From contig NZ_CP031123.2 of assembly GCF_002843235.3 (NCBI RefSeq), positions 868,001-932,000 of the forward strand: DNA of 64,000 nucleotides, written 5' to 3'. Shown piece after piece: positions 56,496 to 64,000 of this stretch. Origin of the DNA: Providencia huaxiensis. Its GTDB lineage: Bacteria; Pseudomonadota; Gammaproteobacteria; Enterobacterales; Enterobacteriaceae. Below the pieces are notes generated by a model, which did no database searches, was not told the DNA's origin, and saw nothing but the letters and a program-made list of their open reading frames with translations. Made by a program: the position numbers and the translations under genes. Each line of letters starts with the position of its first letter. The stretch's first letter is position 1.

Positions 56496-57938
56496 TTAGC
56501 CTAATAACCGGCCTAATGAATTACTGGTGCTGTTCAGTGACGTCATCATTTTGTCCAAGTTTTGGAACTGACGGCGGTGTAAATCCATGGTGTTTTCGAT
56601 CTGTTTATTGGTCTGCTCAATACGTTTGTCTAAGCTTTTCTTTTTCTTTTGGATACCATCGGTGGCGTTGTGCAGGGTGCCTTCTTTGCTGTCCAAGGTG
56701 TCTTTCAAGTAGTTAAAGTTTTCAGTACCAAAACCGGTTTCTTTACCGTCACCAGCAAAAAATACTTTGACGCTCGATGGATTTTCTTTGAGTACTTTAT
56801 CCAGCACTTTATTATCAATTTCTAAGGTGCCATCCAGTTTTTGCTTAATCCCCATTTTGCTCAGAGTGTCGATGTCCCCACTTGCTTGAGGAGCCCGAAC
56901 TTGCGTGCGCAGGGTGCTCTGGATCATGCGTAAAGTGGAATCACCAATCAGTGGACCATTGGTTTTATCTGGCGCAGTGCCTTTTTCCGTTGGCGTGTAT
57001 TTGGTGAGTTCTTTGGCTAATGTTTGGAATTCGTTATAGGCATCCACCCACGCTTTAATTTTACCTTTGGCGGGTTCGATATCTTCAGAAACGATTAGGT
57101 GGTCGGCTTTACCGTCTTCGCTTTCTTTTTTCAGCGTTAAGGTTAAACCGGGAAACAGGTCTTTGGCTTCATTGGTTTGTGACTCTAATTTGAAACCATC
57201 GATTTCCAGTAAGGCGGTTTGTGGGGCTACTTTTTGCACCATACCATTATCTGCATCGGTATTTAAGGTAACCACACCTTTATCATCAATAACTGACTCA
57301 ACATTAAGAATAGCAGCCAGTTTGTCATCGCCTTCCACATTGATACTAATACGGTTTTCACTACCTTCTTTTTTAGAGGTAACGACAAGGTGATAGATAT
57401 TGTCTTTATCTTTGATGACCGATGCGGAAACGCCTTTATCGGTTTTATTGATGGCATCGGCAATTTCAATCAGTGAAGTGTGCTCGTTATCCAGTTTGAT
57501 AACGATTTTATCTTTATCTTCTTTTTGTGACGGTTGGGTGATAGTAATGGTTCGCTCAGGGGCACCATTGCCCAGTAATTCTTTGTTGCTATTGTTTGGC
57601 GTGCCTTTGGTAGCGATTGTTTGCGCTTTTGCTAACTGAGTGACTAACACATCATGCACACCCGCGACCGCTTTGCCGTCAGTTTTTACATCAAAGGCCT
57701 TATATTCACCATTGACTTTAGTGGTACTGATATCACCATATTTTTTTAAGTCTTCTGCGGCTTTTTTGAGTTTTTCTAAGGACGATTGCATTTTGCCAAA
57801 GGCGCTAATTTGCGCATCATAACTGGCTTTTTGGGTGGTTAATGGCTCTAAACGACGGCGCTCCATCGCTTCTAACTGGTCCATTTGGACGTTTAAATCT
57901 AAGTTTGACCCGATACCGAGTGTGGATATTCCTGCCAT
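56496..57938 (-). CDS. fliD: Filament cap protein FliD
   Basis: FliD (HAP2) caps the filament and folds arriving flagellin. The 480-aa protein has the FliD_N opening (MAGISTLGIGSNLDLNVQMDQLEAMERRRLEPLTTQKASYDAQISAFGKMQSSL) and the C-terminal coiled coil (IQKKKKSLDKRIEQTNKQIENTMDLHRRQFQNLDKMMTSLNSTSNSLGRLLG). A GGAGAG site precedes the ATG. It heads the fliDST operon under a FliA-type promoter. Confidence 0.96.
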   Translation of the reverse strand: MAGISTLGIGSNLDLNVQMDQLEAMERRRLEPLTTQKASYDAQISAFGKMQSSLEKLKKAAEDLKKYGDISTTKVNGEYKAFDVKTDGKAVAGVHDVLVTQLAKAQTIATKGTPNNSNKELLGNGAPERTITITQPSQKEDKDKIVIKLDNEHTSLIEIADAINKTDKGVSASVIKDKDNIYHLVVTSKKEGSENRISINVEGDDKLAAILNVESVIDDKGVVTLNTDADNGMVQKVAPQTALLEIDGFKLESQTNEAKDLFPGLTLTLKKESEDGKADHLIVSEDIEPAKGKIKAWVDAYNEFQTLAKELTKYTPTEKGTAPDKTNGPLIGDSTLRMIQSTLRTQVRAPQASGDIDTLSKMGIKQKLDGTLEIDNKVLDKVLKENPSSVKVFFAGDGKETGFGTENFNYLKDTLDSKEGTLHNATDGIQKKKKSLDKRIEQTNKQIENTMDLHRRQFQNLDKMMTSLNSTSNSLGRLLG

Positions 57939-57996
57939 GTTCTCTCCTACGCTATGTCAGCGACATAAATCTTGAATATAAAAACTATTTAGACTG

Positions 57997-58023
57997 ATAT
58001 CGGCCAAGGGGAGCAAAATTTTA
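57997..58023 (-). promoter_or_regulatory. Sigma-28 (FliA) promoter of fliDST
   Basis: On the minus strand TAAA, 15 bases, then GCCGATAT differs from the FliA consensus at the last base only. It is about 60 bases before fliD. Confidence 0.85.
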
Positions 58024-58217
58024 GACTATTCTGAAAAAGAGTGATGGGAGGAGCTGACACTGGAAAGGTAGGTAATTATCCCTATTGAAATTAAATAATA
58101 AGAAAATTAATAAAAATTAATGGATGTGTTAAAAATGAAAGTGTTAAAAATAATGGCACAAAAGCGGGCTGTAAAGCCTTTTCCAACCTTACAGATAAAA
58201 TTTTTCATTAAAAAGCC
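58024..58217. other. fliD-fliC divergent spacer
   Basis: AT-rich DNA between the two FliA promoters, with no gene. A 53-codon frame at 58135-58296 contains the fliC promoter and is rejected. Confidence 0.5.
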
Positions 58218-58244
58218 TAAAGGGGACTTTTTTGTAGCCGATAA
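58218..58244 (+). promoter_or_regulatory. Sigma-28 (FliA) promoter of fliC
   Basis: TAAA (58218-58221), 15 bases, GCCGATAA (58237-58244) is an exact match to the FliA consensus, 75 bases before the flagellin ATG. Confidence 0.93.
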
Positions 58245-58318
58245 CCTAGTTGCTGACGAAATTCATCAAGTTAAGCATTTTGGCTTAACGCATTAATTTG
58301 AATAATAAGGATCACATC

Positions 58319-59428
58319 ATGGCACAAGTTATCAATACTAACATTTTGTCTCTGACCACTCAGAACAACTTAAACCGTTCACAAGGCGTTTTAGGTACGG
58401 CGATTGAGCGTTTATCTTCTGGTTCACGTATCAACAGCGCAAAAGACGATGCGGCAGGCCAAGCGATTGCTAACCGTTTTACGGCTAACGTTAAAGGTTT
58501 AACCCAAGCAGCACGTAATGCTAACGACGGTATTTCTATCGCACAAACTGCGGAAGGTGCAGTTAACGAAATCAACGATAACTTACAACGTATTCGTGAA
58601 TTAACGGTTCAAGCGAAAAATGGTTCTAACTCTGAATCAGATACAAAATCAATTCAAGAAGAAGTGGATCAACGTTTAGCTGAAATTAATCGTATTTCAG
58701 AACAAACACAATTTAATGGAGTTAAAGTTCTTAGCCAAGATACTAAAATGGCAGTACAAGTAGGAGCTAATGACGGTGAAAAAATTGACATCGAATTAAA
58801 GAAAATTGACCGTGAAACTTTAGGTTTAGAAAAATTTGACCTGAACTTTACTGGTTATGGTAAGGCTGCTACTAGTGTTAGTGTCAAAATAACAGGCAAA
58901 GATGAAACTCAAGAATTAGATACTACGGCTATAGATGCGAAAGTAGCAGCTGGCACTATTAAGTCCTATGAAGTTTTAGAGTCTATTGACGCAAATGGAA
59001 AGGTTGATCCAACTAAGTTAGTTGTAAAAACAACAGATGACAAAGGTGTCGTTGCCTATAACGAGGCTGCAGTTACCGCTGGTGCTACTGGCGCAAAAGC
59101 AAAAATTGATGTAGGGACTACAAAAGTTGACCCTGTTGCAGGTGATAAAGCGAATGCGAAACCACTTGAAGCTTTAGATAAAGCATTATCAACAGTTGAC
59201 GGCCTGCGCTCTTCTTTAGGTGCGATTCAAAACCGTCTTCAATCAACTATCAACAACCTGAACAACTCTGTTAACAACCTGAGCGCAGCACGCAGCCGTA
59301 TCGAAGATGCTGACTTCGCAACAGAAGTTTCTAACATGAGCCGTGGTCAGATCCTGCAACAAGCAGGTACTGCTGTATTAGCGCAAGCTAACCAAGTTCC
59401 ACAAGGTGTTTTAAGCCTGTTACGTTAA
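58319..59428 (+). CDS. fliC: Flagellin FliC
   Basis: FliC is the filament subunit. The 369-aa protein has the conserved N-terminal D0/D1 ([54 protein letters not shown]) and C-terminal D1/D0 regions (ending [21 protein letters not shown]). A variable middle spans about residues 170-280, with many Lys, Asp and Thr. ATG 58319 follows TAAGGA. A single flagellin gene is seen here. Confidence 0.98.
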   Translation: MAQVINTNILSLTTQNNLNRSQGVLGTAIERLSSGSRINSAKDDAAGQAIANRFTANVKGLTQAARNANDGISIAQTAEGAVNEINDNLQRIRELTVQAKNGSNSESDTKSIQEEVDQRLAEINRISEQTQFNGVKVLSQDTKMAVQVGANDGEKIDIELKKIDRETLGLEKFDLNFTGYGKAATSVSVKITGKDETQELDTTAIDAKVAAGTIKSYEVLESIDANGKVDPTKLVVKTTDDKGVVAYNEAAVTAGATGAKAKIDVGTTKVDPVAGDKANAKPLEALDKALSTVDGLRSSLGAIQNRLQSTINNLNNSVNNLSAARSRIEDADFATEVSNMSRGQILQQAGTAVLAQANQVPQGVLSLLR

Positions 59429-59451
59429 TTCGTGATTGGTTGATTATACTG

Positions 59452-59478
59452 AAGGCCAGCGATACTGGCCTTTTCTTT
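59452..59478 (+). terminator. fliC terminator
   Basis: AAGGCCAG (59452-59459) pairs with CTGGCCTT (59465-59472) and is followed by TTCTTT. Confidence 0.9.
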
Positions 59479-59486
59479 ATCGAACG

Positions 59487-59606
59487 GTCGTCATACTTCA
59501 AGTTGTAGATGCGTTGGCTTCACAAGGTCACCCGAATCACATACTTTAGTATGCTCATCGGGATAACCTTGATTGCCGCCTTCCTACAACTCGAATTATT
59601 TAGACC
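59487..59606. repeat. ERIC-type element after fliC
   Basis: The copy starts GTCGTCATACTTCAAGTTGTAG and ends CTACAACTCGAATTATTTAGACC, with the same ends as the triple array at 11.6-12.0 kb but a different centre. Confidence 0.8.
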
Positions 59607-59618
59607 TTGCTTTAGCAT

Positions 59619-60797
59619 TCAGTTAAAGTCTGCATGTATTTTAGTGTTAATTTTGACACAGCTGTAAATTAATATATTTGATAACAGAATAAAAATAATA
59701 ATAGCGAGAGGGGTGTTGACCAGAAAACCAGACTCATAAGCATAGGGTAGGGCAATTGCACCAAAGATATCCCCTGTCAAAAATGCGGTTTGTATTAAAC
59801 CAAAAATATGCTCGGCATTTCCTTTGCGGGCGATCTCCATCTCAACCAAATTAATTAATAGTGAGCAAACGGTTCTAAACATATACATGGCAATAACCGA
59901 GATGGCGAAAACAATCGGGGAACTAAATTTTATTGACCAAAACATACCATAGAGCATCAGCATACATAAACCAGAAAAAACGAGTAATGAGATAGGTTTA
60001 TCTTTGTCAGAAAAAATAAACATAAAAAGGTTCTTGAGTACTAGCCCGGTGATCACACCTAATGATAGCACTAGGCCAACATTTGTATCTGAAAAGTGCA
60101 TGTTTTTTAAATACACCGGAATAATGGGTAAGATCAGTGCCCAACTGGCGCCACTGATAATAAATGCAATAAATAAAATTAAATCTGCTTTACTGAAAAA
60201 AGGGAAAAATGAAGTGGTTTTTTGGGGGGGATTCTTAGCTAATGGTGTTTTATTCAGTGGTATTTTTAATGACGGGATGGCAATTATGGCGATTAGTACC
60301 ATACCTCCACTAATTAACAAAGCCGAACGATAGGGGGATTGATCTATAATCGATAAAATTGTGACTAGCCCCCCAGCAATAAAAGCCCCAAGGCTTTGTG
60401 CTACTGTGCTTAAATTATCAGTGTGCAGCAGGACTTTATTTTGTTCCTGTTTATCAATATTAAAAATCAGTGATTTTAGCGCAATAGCGATAATACTCGC
60501 ACCCATCCCTGCCATCAAACCTGAAGTCACGGCGATAGCCATCCCTGTGGGATAGGCTCTAAGAACAAGGCCACATCCATACAGTAAAAAGCCCACAATT
60601 AAACCAGTCTTAGTACCAAATCGGGATAGCCCTTTGGCATAAAGTAGTGAGCACGCCCCCGCAACCGCCATCATTACGTATGAAATTGAAAATAACTTCA
60701 ATTGCGCTTGCTGTTCCCAATAGATGGGTTGTAGTGTTTTGGATATCCACATCGGGAAAAGAAAGAAAAAATAAAAGAAATATATTTTGTATGTCAT
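59619..60797 (-). CDS. MFS transporter of the peptide cassette
   Basis: This 392-aa protein has about twelve membrane helices in two halves, with a loop around residues 185-205 (NKTPLAKNPPQKTTSFFPF). It resembles major facilitator exporters; the GLSRFGTKTGLIVGFLLYGCGLVLR stretch is the loop 2-3 motif A-like region. Its start is 2 bases after the TPR stop, so the two are translationally coupled. By analogy with other peptide loci it could export the product of the 22-aa gene. The substrate is unknown. Confidence 0.85.
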   Translation of the reverse strand: MTYKIYFFYFFFLFPMWISKTLQPIYWEQQAQLKLFSISYVMMAVAGACSLLYAKGLSRFGTKTGLIVGFLLYGCGLVLRAYPTGMAIAVTSGLMAGMGASIIAIALKSLIFNIDKQEQNKVLLHTDNLSTVAQSLGAFIAGGLVTILSIIDQSPYRSALLISGGMVLIAIIAIPSLKIPLNKTPLAKNPPQKTTSFFPFFSKADLILFIAFIISGASWALILPIIPVYLKNMHFSDTNVGLVLSLGVITGLVLKNLFMFIFSDKDKPISLLVFSGLCMLMLYGMFWSIKFSSPIVFAISVIAMYMFRTVCSLLINLVEMEIARKGNAEHIFGLIQTAFLTGDIFGAIALPYAYESGFLVNTPLAIIIFILLSNILIYSCVKINTKIHADFN

Positions 60798-60799
60798 GC

Positions 60800-62272
60800 T
60801 TACATACTCAACATTTTAATATTTTCCTTTACTAAAGGATTGTTTGGAAAAATATGTTGGCATTTTAAGAGATAATTGTAGGCAGCTTTCTCTGAACTTT
60901 GAGCAATTTTTTCAGCTTGTAAAATTAACCATTCCGGGGTCATAAAAATACCTGTTCTTTGCATAAGATGATCCAGGATTTTATAATTGCTATTTAATGA
61001 AAGAATATAAGCATAATTATAGGCTGTAAGATTATCTCCTGAAATTTCCCAAGCAAGGCGAGCATGCTTTTCTGCTGAAATATAATCCTCAGATGATAAA
61101 AATGCTATGCTCATATGATAGTGGCTATCGCTATGCATTGGACTAACAGATAATGCTCTTTGAATATTTTTTATATAGCTTGTTATATTTCCTTTATCAT
61201 AAAAACATATTGCTAATTCAAGATGATATTCAGGAAAAGCATAATCAATTTCAATTAATTGATTGAGATATGTTATCGCATCATCATATTTACCTAATTG
61301 TTTATAGCACAGGCATATATTATAAATAATTACGGAACGATGCATGTAGTGCATACTATGTTTGTCTGATAACTGTTGAAGTCCCCAATTAAGTAACCTT
61401 ATTGCTTCATCAGCATTTCCTTCTCTAAAAAGAATAAGTCCATATCCATTTCGGTTGAACACGGTGAAAAAATTCTTTTTATCTTGTTCTAAATAATCCA
61501 ACTTACCTGTCTGAATAATGTTATAAGCTTCTTGTAAGAATTGACGTCCTTTTTCGATATTACGCTTATTCGATTTATGGTGGCGAAGATATAGCATTGA
61601 TAATGTATAATTCGCCTTAATAATGCTTAACGGGTTTTCCGACTCTTTACTTTTAATGTAGTAATATTCTGCCTCAATAGGTTTATTGATACAGTTTTTG
61701 ATTGTGCCGATTATAAGTGCTTGTGATTTTTCGTAATTATCAAAGTACTCTAAACAGTGTTCTATCAGGTGATCTGCACTGTATATATCACCAGAATTTA
61801 TAATCATCAGAATATAGGGCTGAATAATGTCAATATCACCAAATTTTTCTTTTATTAATTCATTAATTAGTTTGGTTTCATTTTCAGTTAAATATATTTC
61901 TTCATTTTTAGCACAATCTACAATCAGGTTAACAGAAATGTTCATTCGATATAATGCTTGAATGAAACAATTAATCAGTGGGTATGATGAGAATTTAGCT
62001 GTAATATTGATTGTTTTAATTTCCGATGTGGCTATTTTTTTAGCTAACTCTGCAACTTTCCTAAACACCTTATCACTTAGATAGTATCTAATTTGGTCAT
62101 CAGGGCTAATTCTATCTGTTAAGGACAGTTTACTCTTATCAAAATTTTCTAAGGGATAAAGAAATTTTTTATCATTGATAGTTAGTTGCTCTTGTGAAAT
62201 ATATCTAAGTAATATATTCCGAATGATAAGATATTCCAAAGGAATGCTTGCTGCTAGTTTGAAGTAATCCAT
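60800..62272 (-). CDS. TPR protein of the peptide cassette
   Basis: This 490-aa soluble protein has tetratricopeptide-like helical repeats over about residues 160-480 (TVFNRNGYGLILFREGNADEAIRLL; YNICLCYKQLGKYDDAITYLNQLIEI; YHLELAICFYDKGNITSYIKNIQRAL; YHMSIAFLSSEDYISAEKHARLAW). The N-terminal 150 residues are a separate domain with a beta-alpha pattern (KTINITAKFSSYPLINCFIQALYRMNISVNLIVD) that I cannot assign. AGGGGG lies nine bases before ATG 62272. TPR proteins often bind short peptides, which fits the small gene just upstream. No catalytic motif is seen. Confidence 0.8.
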   Translation of the reverse strand: MDYFKLAASIPLEYLIIRNILLRYISQEQLTINDKKFLYPLENFDKSKLSLTDRISPDDQIRYYLSDKVFRKVAELAKKIATSEIKTINITAKFSSYPLINCFIQALYRMNISVNLIVDCAKNEEIYLTENETKLINELIKEKFGDIDIIQPYILMIINSGDIYSADHLIEHCLEYFDNYEKSQALIIGTIKNCINKPIEAEYYYIKSKESENPLSIIKANYTLSMLYLRHHKSNKRNIEKGRQFLQEAYNIIQTGKLDYLEQDKKNFFTVFNRNGYGLILFREGNADEAIRLLNWGLQQLSDKHSMHYMHRSVIIYNICLCYKQLGKYDDAITYLNQLIEIDYAFPEYHLELAICFYDKGNITSYIKNIQRALSVSPMHSDSHYHMSIAFLSSEDYISAEKHARLAWEISGDNLTAYNYAYILSLNSNYKILDHLMQRTGIFMTPEWLILQAEKIAQSSEKAAYNYLLKCQHIFPNNPLVKENIKMLSM

Positions 62273-62279
62273 ATAATAT

Positions 62280-62314
62280 AACCCCCTAATAAAAGGAGGT
62301 TATAACCTCCTTTT
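62280..62314 (-). promoter_or_regulatory. Alternative hairpins between peptide and TPR genes
   Basis: 62291-62314 is a perfect 24-base palindrome (AAAAGGAGGTTATAACCTCCTTTT), which on the minus strand makes a terminator-like hairpin ending in Ts. In the same RNA AACCTCC (62301-62295) can instead pair with GGGGGTT (62286-62280), hiding the TPR Shine-Dalgarno. The two folds exclude each other. This could set the peptide-to-TPR ratio or be regulated. Confidence 0.65.
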
Positions 62315-62321
62315 TATCAAA

Positions 62322-62390
62322 TTACTTAGCGTTGTACATTACAGAGAAATCTATGCGTTTAGTACTTGGTTTATGTTTGATCATTTTCAT
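62322..62390 (-). CDS. 22-aa putative precursor or signalling peptide
   Basis: A complete short gene: AGAGG lies about 7 bases before ATG 62390, then 22 codons and TAA. The product reads MKMIKHKPSTKRIDFSVM and ends in YNAK. It is basic in its first half and has a mixed hydrophobic/polar end. It is followed by a terminator-like palindrome and then by the TPR and MFS genes in the same direction, an order typical of loci for small secreted or modified peptides. It has no signal peptide, so export would need the neighbouring transporter. No family is recognised. Confidence 0.65.
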   Translation of the reverse strand: MKMIKHKPSTKRIDFSVMYNAK

Positions 62391-63155
62391 AATTAACCTC
62401 TTTAATAAAAAATTTAATTTGTGATTAAACTAATACACCGTTGCATCAGTAAATTTAAAATTACATTTGTTAAGCAATTTCGTCAAATGTAAAATAGTTT
62501 GATTTATTTCTATGAGGTTACTGCATTAACATGCTTATGGGGAAATATTAAGCTAGAATGACAATGTATGGAAAAATAAATAACTAAGAATTGGTTTGTT
62601 TTTTTGAATAAAATAAGTTTTAAACTTTTATATATTCTAAATTTTTTCATATCAGTGAGTTAATATTAAATGATCAATTAACTGAATTATTGATTTTTTA
62701 ATTTAATATTTTAATATTTAATTAATGTTGAACTAGCTTGATAATTATATTCTTTAAATATAATTTATTGGACGGATTATTTTTATCACTATTATTATCC
62801 ATGTCCCATACTATGTTCACATTTAAGGCTAAGCTAGCTTGTTGATAACTTCATTTTCTTTAAGGGAAATTTAACGTTTTCTAACTAAAGCTACAATCAA
62901 TAGCAAAGTCTAAAGCCAAAATCTGCAATTCAATGACAAAATCACCTTTCAATAAAACAACTTCTCTCACTTGTATTACCAGTAAAACTCCCTAAAAATT
63001 GTGTTAAAACAATTATTAAAGTTGTGGTTATTCAAATTTTACCTATTTAGGATAAGGCAAATAAAGCTATATTTAGTGCCTTACTCTACGGATTGAATTC
63101 AAAACCAACACAGATAATGAATACCTTTTATAGAGCTTGAAGGGTGATTCAGGTT
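62391..63155. other. AT-rich divergent control region of the peptide cassette and fliA
   Basis: These 765 bases contain no gene. They must hold the promoter for the peptide cassette (minus strand) and the early-class promoter of fliA (plus strand). I saw no FliA-consensus site here. The stretch is unusually long and AT-rich. Confidence 0.45.
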
Positions 63156-63869
63156 GTGAGTGATTTGTATACTGCCGAAGGTGTGATTAATAAAAATAGC
63201 CTATGGGAGCGTTATTACCCTCTAATACGCCATGAAGCCCTGAAACTGCAAGTCAGACTACCCGCCAGTGTTGATATCGACGACTTAATTCAAGCGGGGG
63301 GCATCGGTTTACTACATGCATTGGAACGTTTCGATGTGACCCAAGGGGCGTCATTTGCCACTTATGCGGTGCAAAGAATTCGGGGTTCGATGCTAGATGA
63401 ACTGCGTAGTCGTGACTGGGTGCCGCGCAGTGTGCGCCGCCAAGCGCGTGAAATGACCAAAGCCATTGGTGCGTTGGAACAATCGTTAGGGCGAAGTGCG
63501 ACTGAGCCGGAAATCGCCAAAGCGCTGGATATTGACCTTGCGGAGTATCGCCAAGCATTACTGGACACCAATAATAGCCAACTGTTTTCTTATGATGAGT
63601 GGCATGAAATTCATGGGGAAAGCTGTGAGCCGCAAATGGATGAGGACGATGGCGGTAACCCGTTGAGTCTGTTGCTAGATTCCAGTTTGCGTGACCAAAT
63701 TGCGGCGGCAATCAATCAGTTACCAGAACGCGAAAAAATGGTGCTGACGCTGTATTACCAAGAAGAGCTGAACCTGAAGGAGATTGGGGCGGTGCTGGAG
63801 GTGGGGGAGTCGAGGGTGAGTCAGCTTCATAGTCAGGCTGTAAAACGCCTCCGCGGCAAATTGAAGTGA
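63156..63869 (+). CDS. fliA: Flagellar sigma factor FliA (sigma-28)
   Basis: FliA directs transcription of late flagellar and chemotaxis genes and is held by FlgM until the hook is complete. From GTG 63156 the 237-aa protein begins MSDLYTAEGV like other FliA. Region 2 is clear (YPLIRHEALKLQVRLPASVDIDDLIQAGGIGLLHALERFD, FATYAVQRIRGSMLDELRSRDWVPRSVRR), and so is region 4 (LPEREKMVLTLYYQEELNLKEIGAVLEVGESRVSQLHSQAVKRLR). A GTG at 63144 would add four residues. Four matching promoters are found in this window. Confidence 0.96.
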   Translation: MSDLYTAEGVINKNSLWERYYPLIRHEALKLQVRLPASVDIDDLIQAGGIGLLHALERFDVTQGASFATYAVQRIRGSMLDELRSRDWVPRSVRRQAREMTKAIGALEQSLGRSATEPEIAKALDIDLAEYRQALLDTNNSQLFSYDEWHEIHGESCEPQMDEDDGGNPLSLLLDSSLRDQIAAAINQLPEREKMVLTLYYQEELNLKEIGAVLEVGESRVSQLHSQAVKRLRGKLK

Positions 63870-63996
63870 TGCTCGTCATACTTCGCACCACAGCGTTGTT
63901 GGCTTCACTAGTTCACCCTAGTCACATACTGATGTATGCTCCTAGGGCTAAACTAGCTAGCCGCCTAGCTGTAGCACGAATTATTTAGAGCATCAG
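63869..63996. repeat. ERIC-type element after fliA
   Basis: This is about 126 bases with GATGCTCGTCATACTTCG at one end and GCACGAATTATTTAGAGCATC at the other, the same end pattern as the other ERIC-like copies. It starts at the fliA stop codon. Confidence 0.75.
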
Positions 63997-64000
63997 TATT

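Noticed and set aside
58135..58296. 53-codon frame upstream of fliC
   Set aside because: It contains the perfect FliA promoter of fliC, so it would be transcribed only in part.

Overview
The window is a flagellar and chemotaxis chromosome segment from a gammaproteobacterium of the order Enterobacterales. It is most likely Providencia or a close relative in the Morganellaceae. The call rests on enterobacterial Che/Flg/Fli proteins, moderately AT-rich DNA, an IS200 copy, several ERIC-type elements and genes such as ycdZ. It comes from protein resemblance only, and I cannot fix the species.

Layout. 0-4.4 kb: the end of a chemoreceptor gene, then cheR-cheB-cheY-cheZ. 4.4-6.0 kb: accessory cargo (an XRE regulator, a zinc-ribbon protein and a ccdAB toxin-antitoxin pair with frameshifted ccdB) where cheZ and flhB are adjacent in E. 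coli. 6.2-9.4 kb: flhBA without flhE. 9.6-10.6 kb: an Abi/HEPN-like gene. 10.7-23.2 kb: flgNM, three tandem ERIC-like elements, flgA and the divergent flgBCDEFGHIJ and flgKL genes. 23.2-36.5 kb: an insert carrying a two-spacer CRISPR array, two glycosyltransferases, a complete type I-F cas operon (cas1, cas2-3, csy1-4), an eleven-spacer array, an HTH gene and degenerate repeat-like sequences. 36.5-47.4 kb: fliRQPONML and fliKJIHGF on the minus strand, with fliE divergent. 48-55.6 kb: an accessory stretch with small proteins, a cold-shock protein, an esterase, an entericidin-like peptide, IS200, ycdZ, a lipoprotein, a short YadA-type adhesin and a stand-alone peptide deformylase. 55.7-59.4 kb: fliTSD and fliC. 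59.6-62.4 kb: a possible peptide system (22-aa peptide, TPR protein, MFS transporter). 63.2-63.9 kb: fliA, followed by another ERIC-like element.

The flagellar genes supply nearly the whole export gate, basal body, hook, filament, switch, and FliA/FlgM control. Four sites fit the FliA consensus (TAAA-N15-GCCGATAA) ahead of flgMN, flgKL, fliDST and fliC, so the late regulon can be read from the DNA.

The most interesting item is the 22-codon gene, TPR gene and MFS gene beside fliA. A perfect 24-nt palindrome lies between the peptide and TPR genes, and an alternative hairpin would cover the TPR ribosome binding site. This looks like a small secreted or modified peptide locus that I cannot assign to a known family. 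Second are the CRISPR features: two arrays whose repeat stems differ by compensatory changes, and a degenerate repeat pair downstream of the second array that could be either a regulatory mini-CRISPR or a relic plus terminator.
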